Notes: generated by a model from the sequence alone, not told the origin. Shown: positions 47,001 to 60,164, counted from the stretch's first letter. The stretch is 64,000 bases of DNA from Staphylotrichum longicolle (GCA_019096155.1 JAHCVI010000004.1:2976001-3040000); one strand, 5' to 3'. Numbers and translations: made by a program.

Positions 47001-50000
47001 GTGTTAAAAGTGGCTGGCGCCACCCGCAATCACCGACTGGTTATGTGCAGAGTTATGATCAAGGCAGCATCTTGCTGATCGGATGAACCGAGACCTCCAA
47101 GATCCTCACAACTTCTGCCAAACAAGCTCTTCGTCAGCTCGCCGGATGGATGCGTCTAGATCTCTTCTAGAAGGCGGCTGAAAAGGGATTGCAGAAGGAA
47201 GAGCATGTCGATCGTGCTCTCGCATGGCCGGCTGAGCGTTATCCCAGGAAACATCCGGCAGGTATCAGACCACCCGGTGTTCAATGACCAGTTGCAGGTT
47301 CTGGCTGCTCGGATTCGGGAGTGGTTGCCCAACAGCGAAAACCCGTCGTGGTCCGGGCTGTTGGTCGGCACGCCAATCGGACCCCCGAGTGCACCCGCGA
47401 GGGGTGTCATTCAGACAGACTTTGAGAAAACTCCTTCGGCCATCGCACCAAGCAATTGGTGTCAACCTCATGCGAGGTGCAGCAGAGATGCGGGTGGTTG
47501 ACGCGAGTTGCCCCAGGTCTCCGCATCCTCGTGATGTTCGCATGTGCCGGGAGGAGGGTGTTGAACACCCACCCTCCAGGAGCCCCGAAAGTGTGGTGTC
47601 GTGTAGAAAGGTCCAGTGACTGGCGGGAATTTGCCGGAAAGCAACAGCCTGTTGTTGTCATGTACGTCCCACCGCACTGGTTCGTCTGATGGGACGCGAC
47701 GCTGACTGATGGAACAAATGAATTGGGTGTCCGTGAGCGGTTCCGGCTTCTCCCTCCAACACCTTCGCAGATGCGGCCATGCTGCTGACAGGGCTGACGG
47801 GAAGTGCGACGTTTGACGGCCATGTTTCGTGTAACTGAGACGCCTAGGTCAGGTGCGACAACAGGGACCTAACACTGTCCCCGTTTCTGGCGATTGTCGG
47901 TCTGACACCGCAACTCGTCAACGTTCAACGTGCCCCGAGGGCAGAGCGAACTAGAGACAGACAATGTCTCATGCCGAGTGCACGTTTGGCCCATTTCCGC
48001 AAAACGCGGAGAAAGGATGACCAGGCATGCCTGCTGGGACAGGCGAAACGTGGGGTGTCCCCGGATGCTGTGCCTGAAGAGATTCAAAGAGGCGTTGCGT
48101 GTGTCATGCCAGTGAGCCGAGTGCCGATCTCAGGCCGGTGTCCCCCGTTCCATTGCGCTGGGATGGAGCGGTGGTGATGGATCCATTGGATTGATGCTGA
48201 CGCAAATGCCACGATGCAGCGACACGGTCAAAACCGGATGTGCGGCTCTGTGGGTTGCCAGGTCGCCGAAAGGGCCGGGCGGAGGGTGTTGGGGCTGTTG
48301 CGTTGCTGCAGATGTGACCGTCTTTTGGTCCAATGCCAGGCGAGGTTTTGTCGAGCACGGCAAAGATTGGGATCCGTGGGCGTGTGCTAGGCCGGTTGAG
48401 GCATGGGCATCAGCGCCTGTTTTGTCGACGTGTATGTAATGGATGGCATCACCCAGGAACCAGAGGAATGCCCGAATGGTCTTTCTGCAGAACGGGAGAA
48501 ACTTTTTGTGTGGGTGGTTGAAAAATTTTACGTGGTGCAGCACTGATGCAGGCCAGGCCGATGAGACCCAGTCGAGCCAGTGGAGCATTGCTCGACAGGG
48601 CCGATTTTAGGATCGGGCCCTGACCCCACTATGCCGCTGACCCATGGGCTTCGCGGGGGGTTGACGGCAGCACAAACTCCGGGCAAAGGCAACCTGGAAC
48701 CTGCAGAACGAACCCTGATCGATCTGAGAGCGCCATGCCAAGTCGTTTGTTCGATCCTTTCACGGCCAATTGCAGATGTTGCAGATGCTGAGACGGTTGC
48801 TCAGCAAACACGGATTTCCTTGGACTCGATTCACCCAACTCCCATCTCCACCTGTCACAAGTAGTCACAGGTAGTGCACTTGGTAATAGAAACCCGTTGT
48901 GGACACACAGGACAACAGCGGTCAGTTGTCTGCCCGAGGACCCAAGCCCTTGGCGGTCTCGAGGGTTCTCGAGACTCAATGACGATCTCCACTGCGCTTC
49001 CTCTCGGCTCGCACTGCTGGCAACACTCCGGCCAAACATCGGCAACGGGGCCCATGACACGGAGAATCTTGTCAGACGCCGTGTTATCGATGGGACTGCC
49101 GTTCGCTCCAGAAACAACGGGGCGATCGGCGCGCCTCGGCGGCGGCTAGCAATATGGGCATTTTGCCTCTAATCGCTTGCAGACTCCAACTGCAGGCGGC
49201 TCCAGAGCATCCTCTGCTCGCCAAGGGCCTGTAACAGCCGTCGGCTGTGTGCCAGGCTGTCCGGAATCGAGCACTGCACAAGACTGTACATCAGTACTTG
49301 CTGCAGTCTAGCTGACGGACTGGCCCGGCATGTCGCGAGGTTCAATGGCCCGCAGGCGAGCCGTTGCCAGCCAGCATCAACGCTCTAGCGCCTGCAGAAA
49401 GGGGACTTGCATGAGACCCCCCAATGCCCCCAACGACCCCCTCTCGCCCAGCTTGTTGGCCGAGAAAAACAAGAGCGATGACACAACAGCCCCAGAGGCG
49501 ACGATAGACCCCGTTGTCCTGCCTAAAGGGTCGATACTGTCCGCGGGCATGCCCGAGATTGAGAAGTCAGAATCCCCCTCGGTCCGTTTGACAAGTCCCA
49601 GTGTCAGACAACCAGCATGAAAGTTTGCGAGACACGGCTGAGAGACTTCCCTGTCGTGGGAGAGCAGATGCAAGGATGTCTGCATTGGTAACGTTGGAAG
49701 TCAATAGCATGGCCGGGATGGAGTCTCGAGGAGCATTTGTTGTGGAGTAGTTGTTTCGTTGCGCTTGGAGTCGTCCATGTCTTGGAAGCATCGGCGCTAA
49801 CGATCCCATCAGACCAGATCAGGCTTCAGAACCCGTCCAATCCACTGCGCCAACTTACTCGATCCCATGCTGAACCGAGGACAGCTGAATATGATGATGA
49901 TACCAGTCAGAGTCAGAGTCGAGGGCCTTCTTGTCGTCGAAATGTCCAGCCTGGTTCTTCTCCATTCGGCTGGGGTGTTTACCCGCGTCTCAGATGCGCC

Positions 50001-52149
50001 CGCCGTGGGGATGTTGTTGGAGACGAATGCCACCCCACTCATCCACTCATCCACTGGGGTCTTTATCACAGACAGAGTTGCCCGTGATGACGCCGAGCCT
50101 TTTGCAATGTGCACGCAGTAACGGCCAGAATTACGGCAAGAACTCGGCGACCCAGCTCCGTGCCGGGCAATGGGAAAGCGAGCAATTCAACACACGGCAG
50201 TCTTCTCTCGTGGCAATTTCCATACCCTCCAGTGCGAGGGAACAATGCAGACCCAGGCCGGGGATTCCCGATGATGCTAAAATCAGGAACTTCAGGTGAA
50301 CGATGAGTAAGATGAGCACAAGGTTGGAGGCTGGGAGCCACAGCCCAGATGATATCTTGCGCGGCTGCCCTGTGCAGTGAGTGCACTGGACAACAGCGCC
50401 AGAAGGGCAGACCGAGTGAGGCAGGAGCCCACTCACCGTGGGAGGAAAGTGGGAGATGGCGCTTGGGGCAGGAACGCCTGGAGCTTGCACAGAAACGCAG
50501 TGGCCATCCACACCCGCACTTCTGTGTGTTTCCTCCAATAGAAGCCTGAAGGCTGCCCTTGCCCTCGGTCTCCACCTGCCCACCACGTCTCTCGAGCACG
50601 CCCGCGCGCCCACCAGGCTCCTGCTGCGCCTGCCGCCGACCTCCCGCTCCAGCGAACCTGAGCCCCTTGTCAGGCGGGCCCCTTCTGCTGGACGATCCCA
50701 TCAGGGAAACCCGCGGACCCGTTCTTCGCCTAGAGGACAGCTGCAACCAACCAGTGTTGCCGTCATTTGCGAGGGGACCTGGGGACCTGGCAGCGCATGT
50801 ATTCGTACACTCAGCCCAGCCGCGGCCTGTCGGTTCTGTCGGGCGCAGGCTGTAGCAAGTACAGCAGCAACCATGTAATTACATGTACCCCCCGCCAAGC
50901 ACCCATGGTGGCATGGCCATCCCGATCTGGGCCCCGTTTCGTCACTCTCGCCGAACCTTGGCTTGCCTGGTCAGGGCAGGGCCGGGCAGGCACAAGTCGC
51001 GCGCTCGTCCATCCATCCTAGCGCCCCGTTTCGCGAATCGAATCCACATGTGGAATCCCACGACGGGCGACCCTGACGAGGTGGAAGCAGCAGCCCCCCA
51101 AGGCAGCTTGCAGTCCCACGCCGGGCCGACATTAAAGGGAGCTCACCTCCCTCGCCGCGGCGCTCCGAGTCTCGCACCCACGCTTCCGGTCTCCCTTCCA
51201 GGTTTCCACCCTCTGCCTGTCTGCTTTGGCGCTTGCGACCTCGAAGTTGCACACTTTATACGGAGCTCCCAGAAGCAGAGTCGTGTTGGGTTTTCCTGCA
51301 CGTCATGCTCGGTCTCGGCTCCCGCTAGCCTCCAACAAACCTCCGGAAGGAGCTCGCCCGCCGCCTCTGTCTCGCCGTTGCCTCTGCTGGCCACCACGCC
51401 GCCCGTGTTGGCAGCCTGTGCCGTCAGCTGCTGACAGCCTGTGTTTCGGTTGTCGGATCGCTTTGCACGCACTCCCGTCCGCCTGCGGTGCTGCTGACCT
51501 AAGGCTCTCGACCACTGTCCGGTTCGGCAGCTGAGCATTTCCAGCCGGCTCGCAAGGCGATCTCTTCCGACACAGGTCGCCCCGTCTCCCGGTTTGCCCT
51601 GAAAAACCCCACCCTGCCCTGCGACCAAATCTCGGCCGCTTTCGCTCGCCCACGCGGAGTTCTTGTCCCACCCAGCCGCTGGTCGACTTACAGAACCATT
51701 GCACCGTTGCTCCACCGGACAGCCGTCAACAACTCCTTGCAGACCAACACCCCCCATCTCCACTCAACCCACATTATTTTTCTTTCATTTCCTGCCTGTT
51801 TCTTCGACCTTTTGAGTTCCTCGAGGAACGTTTGTTCTTTTTTGGCTTCGATCCGGAGTCTTCGGCACTGCACCGATGTTTTTGGCCGGGCGGTATCCCC
51901 AGCGATGACCCTCTAAGCGGTGCAGTCTGCGACCCTCTTTGTCTCGAGCCCCCCCCGTCGCCGCGGGCGAAGCCGAAGCCTTGCTTTTTCCCTGTCGGCC
52001 CTGCAGCCCCGACAGCCGCCAGCCGCCTTTTGCGACACCGCAGCAAAGCGTTGCGATCAGGACAAAGACCGGACATTGTTCCGACCTCGCAAAAAACTTT
52101 CAATTCAGTTTCTCATTGATAGACGGGTTGCAATTGCGAGCCATCCGCC
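44052..52149. other. 8-kb gene desert upstream of the copper-fist gene
   Basis: The largest gap in the window. Many short frames of 60-226 codons on both strands overlap each other (for example 46354-46791, 50066-50746, 51143-51763). None has recognisable motifs, intron support or start context. From about 51240 to 52149 the plus strand becomes pyrimidine-rich, the look of the copper-factor leader. No transposase, reverse-transcriptase or tRNA signature was noticed. Whether noncoding transcripts exist cannot be told from the sequence. Confidence 0.5.
51240..52149 (+). promoter_or_regulatory. CT-rich leader/promoter of the copper-fist gene
   Basis: Plus-strand pyrimidine bias with TTTC/CCCG tracts ends at the ATG at 52150. 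Short upstream ATGs occur, for example at 51707, and could act as uORFs if transcription starts this far upstream. Confidence 0.45.
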
Positions 52150-53883
52150 ATGCTCATTGACGGAGAAAAGTGGGCTTGCGAGGCCTGTGTGCGAGGCCAT
52201 CGTGTGAGCAATTGCCAGCATCACGGTGAGTGATTTTCGCCGTTTTCCTTTGCGCCCTGCATCATTTCCTCGCTGCGAGCTGCGACGGCTGCAGTGCGCT
52301 GGCAGCAAGCTACTGCGTGGGCTTCGGCCGGCGGCAACCGAGGGGCAGCGGAAGCTCTCGCAGCAGCGGAAGCAAGACGACAAGCCTCATGTCATGGTGC
52401 ATGGTGGTGGGGGGCCGTGCTGAGCTGATGCCCTCTTGCTTCCCCTCAATGCCCCAACTTTTCATGCAGCTCTGCTCACCCAGCCTCCAATTCGCCCTCG
52501 CGGGGTAATGGATGAAATGAGAGACGAAGAAGAGAGAGGGCTAACCCTGGCATACAGACCGGCCACTCCAGCACATCAACAAGAAGGGCAGGCCTGTGTC
52601 GCAATGCCAGCACTGCCGGGCGATGCGCAAGTCGCGCTCCGCCCACACCAAGTGCGACTGCGGCGAGAAGACGCACAAGTGCGTGCACTTGAGACCGGTG
52701 ATCGAGGGTCACAAGGGTGAGCATTGTCGTGTCTGATTGATCAAGGCTATGCTCCTCTGACTCCTGACCTCTGTCTGCAGAAAGCTGCTGCTGCAACCAC
52801 GGCGGCCGCTGCACCTGCTGCTCACACAAGAGGGAACCCAAGCTGGACACAGTCCCCGAGTCCGACTCGGACGAGGCGGCTCCCTCTCTGTCCAAGAGCT
52901 CCAAGGCGAGCTCGCGCGCTAGGCGCCGCGCCAATACGACAAACTCGGACGCCGTGCTGTCGTTTGACGCCAATGGCCACCACAAGCCGACGTATAAGCA
53001 TGCCAAGGCATCGCAGAAATGCGGGCCCTACCAGCTCAACCGCGTCAACTCGATGTCCAGCGCCAGCAGCATGAGGAATCGCTCCATGGACGATCTTCTT
53101 GGCGCGGGGGCAAGTGGCGACTCGAGTTCGGCCAGCGGAAGCGCGAGCAGCGAGGGCATCGCTCAAGCGCAGCGCAGAACCAAGTCGGAGGCCACCTCGC
53201 CGATGCTGGAAGCTTCTTCGTTTGCCCAGCTCAACGGACAGCTACCGCCCCTCGACCTCTCGGGCATCAAGTATCCCTCGTACATCCCCAACAGCGCCGA
53301 CTTCTTTGGTGCCTTGTCAGATTACGAGCAGCCCATGTTTAGCGCCGGATTAAGCGCCGCCTCGGTCGATTGGAGCAATTACGAGGGCCTGGAGCTCGCC
53401 AGCAAGACGGCCGACTTTGCCCCGTCGAGCTACAGCCAGCCCCAGAGCTACGGCGGCTTCGACTTCAACGGATCGGAGCACATCCCGACGCTGACGACCA
53501 CGACCTCGACATCCGGCGAGGTCTCCGAGGTGGAGGATTTCCTGTCAAATCCGCTCGACGATTTTGACACGTTCCAGAGCAGCGCCCCGGTCAACGGGTA
53601 CGGATTTGGCCACGCGCACTGCAATCTTCTCGGTAGCACGGACCTCGCGAGCCTGGACCTGGACGACTTCAGCTACATGAAGAAGGACGCCAGCAAATTT
53701 CTGCCGACCCCTGCGTCGATGACGGGCGACGATCCCACGCTCCTGACCACCAGCGCCCCGGCTTTCAACGGCCTCACGTCACTGGACGACGACCCGGCGT
53801 TTTGGATGAACGACTACGGCATGCCCAACCTGACCGAGTCGCCCACGGAAAGCAACATGCCCTCGTTCTGGGACGGCCAATAA
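52150..53883 (+). CDS. Copper-fist transcription factor (Cuf1/Mac1/GRISEA type)
   Basis: Copper-responsive nuclear regulator, likely controlling copper uptake or detoxification genes. Three exons (52150-52225, 52558-52716, 52781-53883) give 445 residues. The copper fist fills residues 1-40: MLIDGEKWACEACVRGHRVS then NCQH. This is the zinc site C10-C13-C22-H24 (C-x2-C-x8-C-x-H), followed by the minor-groove KGRP at 35-38. More Cys (CQHC, CDCGEKTHKC) form the copper-cluster region to about 70. A Cys-rich cluster ESCCCNHGGRCTCC at 79-92 resembles the copper-sensing motif of Mac1/Cuf1/GRISEA. The remainder is a Ser-rich, acidic, presumably activating tail ending SFWDGQ. A 332-nt first intron splits the zinc module from KGRP. 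I cannot tell from sequence whether it acts in copper starvation or excess. Confidence 0.93.
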
Positions 53884-56800
53884 CACGGCGACACCCGGGA
53901 GAGACGACGACGTGACGGTTTTTTGCCCGCTTTGCTCGGATACCCAGCCGCACACGCCTTAGAATTGGAGCAAATGGTTCAAGCAGCGAATACCTCTTAT
54001 TTGATGCCGCGTACATATTCCTCTTGTCCACCGGAGTTTTTTTGTGCCGCATTTACTGGCTTTTATACAAAGAAAGGATGGATGCACGCATGGGGCGGCG
54101 GCGACGGTGGGGATGTCTTCTTCGATGGCGCAGGAGGCAGTTTTTAGTTCCCATCTTCTCATTTTCCTTCCTGTCTGGGCATGAAAGTCAAACGACATGA
54201 TGATCGATATTTTCTTGTCTTCATGATCCACCTTGCATCATGGAACGCCCATTTTCCGTTGGTTTTCCCCGGCTCGCATTGCAGTTTTCAAGCAGCAGCC
54301 GGGCCAGCTCGCGTTTTCACATGGGGGTTTACAAAAAGAGTGAGAAAAAAAGTTTGGGACAAGCATTTTCTTTTGGTGGTGCTTTTGATGGGACAAGATT
54401 TGGAAATACCATTATCTGCTGCTAAATGTGTGTGGCTATTTGAGTTGCCTAGGTGCACTGCACTATATATGTTTTCACAACACTTGGACACTTTCTTGGG
54501 GACTTTTGAGCTTCTTGTCGTTTCTTTGATCGACTCTGGCTTCAAGTCTGCCTGTCTGTCTGGTCTGTTGCCTGTTGTCTGTTTCAAAGTATAGGTGCAT
54601 GGGATTGGACTGATAACATCATCAACACCTTCATATCTCATTGTCGATTGTGAAGAGACAGAAAGGGGCGCTGAATATGAATAGAAACATGAACTACTTT
54701 TGTTTTTCATCGAGGCTGGTTAGGGGATTGATGGTATGCAAATGAGTTAGGGAGTCTTGGATGATTATTTGGCATTGACATCTCATTCCCTCCCCAGTTC
54801 TCACCCCCAGTTTCGGTTTCAATCTCCCCCAGTTTCGGTTTCAAATGACACACCTGCACACACACGGGAATTTCCGTTTTGTACCTTTGCGTTGGTTTGG
54901 GCGGTGAAGCTACTCTCTCTCACTCTCCCAGAGAGAGAAAACATTGCCGCTTGTGCCGATCTAGGATTGCGCAACAACCCCCCCGGTGGAGCCGGCCGGC
55001 CGACCAGCCCCTGTCCAGTGCTGTTGCGGGCGCCGCCCCCCCACCCGGCCCAAGCTCGGCTTCTTGACTTGACTCGGCGACATGCGACGGCACGAACGGG
55101 GCGAGGACGCGAGCGAGGTTACTGTACTGTACTGTGGATGTACGAATATGGCCATGCCAAGCATGGGTTGTTGGGGGGAAGGGGGGCCGAACCGACCGAC
55201 CGGCCGAATGATTGAATGATTGATGACTGGACGTACTGGGTGAACTGACGAACTGATGGAACGGACGGAACCCTGGCGGGTGGATGACTGACGGATGGAC
55301 CCCTGGCGGTGTGGATTGCTGATTTGCATGAGAAGAAGGACGGACTGCTGTTGGCAGCTGGCAGTGTGTCATGTCATTGACTTTCTGACTAAGGGACTGA
55401 ACTGGGTTGACTGGGTGTGGATGTGGATGACTGACTGCCTGCCTGATTGCCTGACTGGGCGACCGACGGATGGGAATTACAACCAGGATGGGGGATGGGG
55501 AATGTTTAGGCGGTCGGTCGGCGGTGAGCGGGGATCTGCGGCAGGGCGAAGAGGCCGGGGCAGGACAGGACAGGGGTGAATACGGACCAAGGAAGTCATG
55601 TTTGAACTATTTTGAATAGTTTTACCCCCACGAGAGGTTCGTCCCCTCCCTTTCGAAGTGGGTTTGGTTGCGTTTCTGCAAAGGTGCTGGTGGTGGCGAA
55701 TAGTTTAATTTTTTCCGTTTGCCCCCTTTTTTGGGGCGGGGACTTCCCTTACCCGTTTCATGAATACGCTACTTTGACGTTTTCCCTTTTTCCTGGGGAC
55801 GTCGGTAGTGCAGTTAGCGTGTCAACTCGCAACTTAGTGTGCTTCCCGGATCCGAGGTTCGGGTTGTGGAGTGGCCGGTTGTTCGGTTCGGATCGGGGAT
55901 TTTCTTTTTTCTGGTGACGTTGGGGTGTGTCGTCCTGGATCGGGTCTTGCTTGTCCTGTGGTCCTCCAGTCCGGTCCGGTCCCTGCAGGTGATGTGGCAT
56001 GGCATGAGCATGGAGTGCATGGCATGGAGTGTGGGGTTGCATGTGTTTGATGTTTTTTACTGACTGCACTCTAACTCACGTTCCTGTGTCTTGTGTCCCA
56101 CAGGAAGATGGATGGGCTGGCCGCTGCTGATGGGGCGGGTTACCAGGCTGGGGCAAGTATCATGTGAGATGTTACTGGGTGCCGTGTCAAGAGTCGGCTG
56201 GACGGGCTTGTTGGGCATCGATTCCTTCAGCGTGTCTCGTGGGTAAGGAGTCCTTCCGTAGCTCCGGTTTACAGTTGGGGGTTCTGCCTCGGCGCAAGGG
56301 CGTGGATCGCGGGTGAGGCTTGGTGTGTCCCTGTGTGCGGAATAAGCATGAGCGGCGACCACTTCCACGGGTTGGAGATGACCCCAAGTTGGAGCAAGTC
56401 CACGAGGACAGCAAGGAATCGTGGGGGACGCCTGGGGCCATCCGTTCTCTGCCGAACAGTCCAGTCAACGTCATGCGAAGTGCTCAGTCTAGGGTAGGTC
56501 CGGCCCGAGAAAAGAGGACCAACGTGACATCGTGACGGTCAGAACTAAGTTAATTCCTGGAATGCATCCTCATGCATGGAAATCAGTTTGGTCATGTGGG
56601 CCGCGGTTCAGATGGGGATTCGGATGCTTGTTTGGTCAGCGGAGATGATCGACGGCGGTTTGAACGGCTAACATACTCTCGGGTATGATGACGTCTGGGG
56701 TGTCATTTCGACTTGCTGTCGAGACTTGTGTCTCTTGAAGGGTTTTCCACTTGCATGTGTTGCCGGATGGTGCTTGGCTCTTGGGTCGGGGGTTGCCGAG

Positions 56801-57326
56801 GACTTAAGTTCACTGTGGGCTGTGGGACACCGCGCAATGCACCTTTCTCTGCTACAAGATGGATATGCGAAAGACTGGCACCGGTATGGGGTTGTGAACC
56901 TTTTTATGTTCGAGTCTCGCGCCTGAACTTTCAAAGTAGTTGGTGATGACAAGGGAGCTTGATATCTTACAGGAAAATACACCTTCTCCTATCCCATCTC
57001 AGGCACAAGAGCCTCCCGAACATGTGCATGTTCATGCAACTGTGTGGTGACCACAAAACGTACAGTATTTTACAAGACTTGCTGGGCTCGACCTCCGTGT
57101 TCGCCGAGGCGTGTCGATGACAACCGCAGAGCAGGAGATCCATAAACTACCGAAAGTGTCACAAATTTACACAACACCAACACCCTTTCGACGCCCGGGT
57201 ATACTACACACAAAGTACTATATACAACGAAAACACCGCCGTCAAATATCCGCAGAAGACAGCGCCGCATTAAAACCAACATCTACCCATCCTACACTCA
57301 CCCACCCCTTCCATAACCCTCCACTC
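53884..57326. other. Convergent 3.4-kb noncoding region
   Basis: Lies between the 3' ends of the copper-fist gene and the RGT1-like gene. It includes a long T-rich 3' flank (53900-54700), a TGAC/GACT-rich repetitive stretch (about 55190-55480) and CATGG-rich sequence near 55995-56035. No ORF with protein character on either strand. Confidence 0.5.
55190..55480. repeat. Imperfect TGAC/GACGGA tetranucleotide-rich tract
   Basis: Dense recurrence of TGACTG, GATGGA, GACGGA and ACTGG words with no strict period, a decayed simple-sequence region. Confidence 0.65.
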
Positions 57327-60164
57327 CTAAACAAGCACCTCGTCCTCCGCCTCCTCTTCAAACCAGTTCAAATACCCACCCATCAACACCGCCCGGACAT
57401 CCACTTCCGCCCGCGAAGGGGCATCCTCCGGCTTAGCACTAGCCTCTGCTGCGGAAACCACACCATTGTTGGCCGCAACCCCATCCCCAGCTTCAGTCGT
57501 CATCCCCTCTTTGAGCCCACCCTCCGTAGCAGCGGCAGACCCATCCGCAGCAGTCGCAAGGTCCGCCAGCTGCTGCAGATTTTGGCTCGTTGCATCGCCA
57601 CCTCCCGCGACGCTCGACGCCGTGCCCGGACGTGCCTGTTGTTGCTGTTGCTGCTGCTGTTGCTCCGCCAGTTTGACCCGGAGCGCCGCGTTCCACGGCG
57701 ATGGGGCAATGCTGTAGTCCAGCACATCTTTGGTCAGCTTGGCAGCCTCGTCGCGCGTCTCTTGAAAGCGCTGGAGCTCCGCCAGACCGAGGGCGGCGAG
57801 GGTGCCGAAGTGGTGGGTGATGGGGCTGAGGAGGTCGTGGTTGGCTGCGAGGATCTCGATGATGTTCTTGGTGGCTTGCAGGATGTTGATGGGCCGCTGA
57901 CTGCGCTCGGGGGAGATGAGTTCCGACAGGAGCCTGGCGTGCCAGTAGGCGAGGTGGAGCACGGGGTCGGTGCGGCCCACGGGGAAGATCCAGCTAAGCA
58001 TCTGTGTGGACGCGTTGGAGAGTGAAGTGATGGATGCGCTCTGCTTGGACATGGGGTCCATCTCGGGGCTGATCGCGAGAGGGACGACGTGTCCGAGGAC
58101 GTACGAGATTCCTATTGTTTCGTTAGGCGCGCGTCAGAGAGAACATGTTGCACCAGAGAACTTACGAATGAGGCAGAAGACGACGGGCCCGGTGATATGG
58201 ATCAAGCCTGGCCGATCCACCACAGTATCGTTGCCGATGAGCAAAGGCATGGCGGTCCCGACGGCGTTCCAGCGATCCAGCATGACCAGGACGCACCAGG
58301 CCCGCAAAGCGACATTGTCGTCTGAGTTGGGGTCCAAGTCCGGATTTGGATCCGGGTCGACCTCGCGCAGATAGAGTTTCATGGTAAACCCGAGCCCTGC
58401 GGCCCGACCCAGAATTTCGGCCTTCGAGGGACCACCCTGCTCGTTCTTGGCCGAAGCGATCCCATGGCAGTCGACTGCGATCAGCGCCATCACCAGAGTC
58501 TGAAGGCGGACCAGGTCGGTAACGGCAGAGCGCGGTTTGCGTTCCGCCTCCCACTCACTGAGCAGACGGCATGCCGTGGCAGGGTCGCCGTCCAACTCGT
58601 CGCCTGCATCAGAGAGAAACGGTTTGACCATGGAGAAGAAGGCGTTGTAAAACGCGTTTTGGAGACCCAAGGGCGATTGCCACAAGAGGGATTGGACTCT
58701 AGCCTTGGTGCTCGCCAGGACCGGGAAAGTCGAGTGGACAATCTCAAGATATCTAACAAGCCATCAGCAGGTCTGACTGCAGGTGGTGTAGGTCGAAGCG
58801 ACTGCGGATAACTTACCGGTTGAACGCAGCATCCTCAATCTCCGGCATCTGGTCCGTCTGATGGGATGACCCTTGGGGCAGGCCGTTCTGCGAGATGCCG
58901 TCCATCATCTCGGGCTGGGCTTGGAGGCCAATATCACTCGTCGGTCCTTGGAACTGCATGGGCGCGGCAGGCTTAATGGCGAGCTCAGTCTGGTTCGCAG
59001 TGTTCGACGCGCGGAAATCGGGCTGCAGGTAGGGCAGAATCGGCCTGTGATCAGTAGTAAACGCCGCGGATAATCGGTTGGGAGATGGAGTCTGGAAGCC
59101 GTCGGCCGAGATGCTTGAAAACGGTCTCTTCCTGCTGTCGTCACCGAGTCCGGGGGATGCAAAGGCCTCGTTGGATGCGCTCCTCTCGAGACTTTCGACG
59201 CCCGTGTTGAGCTTGCCCTCAATCGTGTTGATGCGGTCGGCGAGCTCTTTGATGTAGCTGCAAGCGGGGTCAGCAACGTGCACAAAACTAGCACACACGC
59301 AAGAACCCCGTAGGACTTACCCTTTACTTGGCCCACGCTTCTGCGGCACTCGGCTGAACAGGCACTGTGCGTTTGAGCGGCGACAGTTGGAGCAGGGCTG
59401 CTCGTTGGCTTCTGACTGCGCATCGCACTTGATCTTCTTGCGGCGACACTCGTCGCACGCCCGCGATACCTTGGACCGCTTCCGGGGTGGAGTGGAATCA
59501 GGCAACTGGTACTGGGGGTGGGTGGGGGGAGGTGCTCCATGGACATATGGTGAGGCAGATGTGGAGGCGGTGGCGGGTTCTGTGCATAGTGGTGGCCCTG
59601 AGGCTGACCGGTATGCGGCAGGACGTCCTGGAGCTCATGGCTCTGGAGTTCATGGTTGTGGTTCTGTAACTCATGCTCGTGGGACTGCATCTCGCGTTCG
59701 TGGTTTTGCAGCGACGCCTCCAGTTGTTGTTGGAGGTTGGGCTCCGACTGAGCCTGCACCTGCCCACCCTGCCCGTCCTGCTGCTGCATCTGCTGCTGCT
59801 CCTGAGTCTGATCCTGGACGGCGGCAGCCATCATGGGCGCAAGGCCCTGGGTCAACTGGGCGGCGAGCTGCAGCTCGTCTGCGCTGACGGGCGGGCGGGA
59901 ATTCTGCTGCTGTGGCGCAGGTGACTCCTGCAGCCCTTGAAGTTGGTGCAGCTCATGGTGCTCGTGCTGTTCCTGGTGCTCGGGAATGATGGGAAGTCCG
60001 TGGTGCTCAGATTGGGAGGGCTGATGGTCCATCTGCGGATCCAGGTCGCGATGCTGGGTGAGCTGCTCATAGTACTGCGCCTCGGTGCTGTCGACCATCG
60101 GGGACGGGTAGCTCTGCTGCATCACGGCATCACCCTCCTCCGGATCTGGCTTCTTGTCGTCCAT
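57327..60164 (-). CDS. Zn2Cys6 transcription factor, RGT1-like, with one apparent frame break
   Basis: Nuclear zinc-cluster regulator. Exons are 59321-60164 (with the break), 58817-59257, 58166-58752 and 57327-58111. The N-terminal ~215 residues are Gln/His/Glu-rich, with many QQ, HEH and NHE repeats. The zinc cluster is C-x2-C-x6-C-x10-C-x2-C-x6-C (ACDECRRKKIKC, then PCSNCRRSNAQC), near 237-270. It is followed by VPQKRGPSKGYIKELADRIN, the linker and coil seen in yeast Rgt1. The fungal TF domain follows (IVHSTFPVLASTKARVQSLL, GRAAGLGFTMKLYLREVDPD), and a C-terminal polyQ and acidic tail ends EDEVLV. From 60164 to 59321 there are 844 nt, one short of what the phase requires; the frame changes within G-runs at 59514-59529. 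Rgt1 controls hexose-transporter genes in yeast; a sugar-sensing role here is inferred only from the motif. Confidence 0.85.

Noticed and set aside
50066..51763. 226- and 206-codon minus-strand frames
   Set aside because: Overlap other open frames, show no domain or intron signals, and lie in the copper-factor upstream region.
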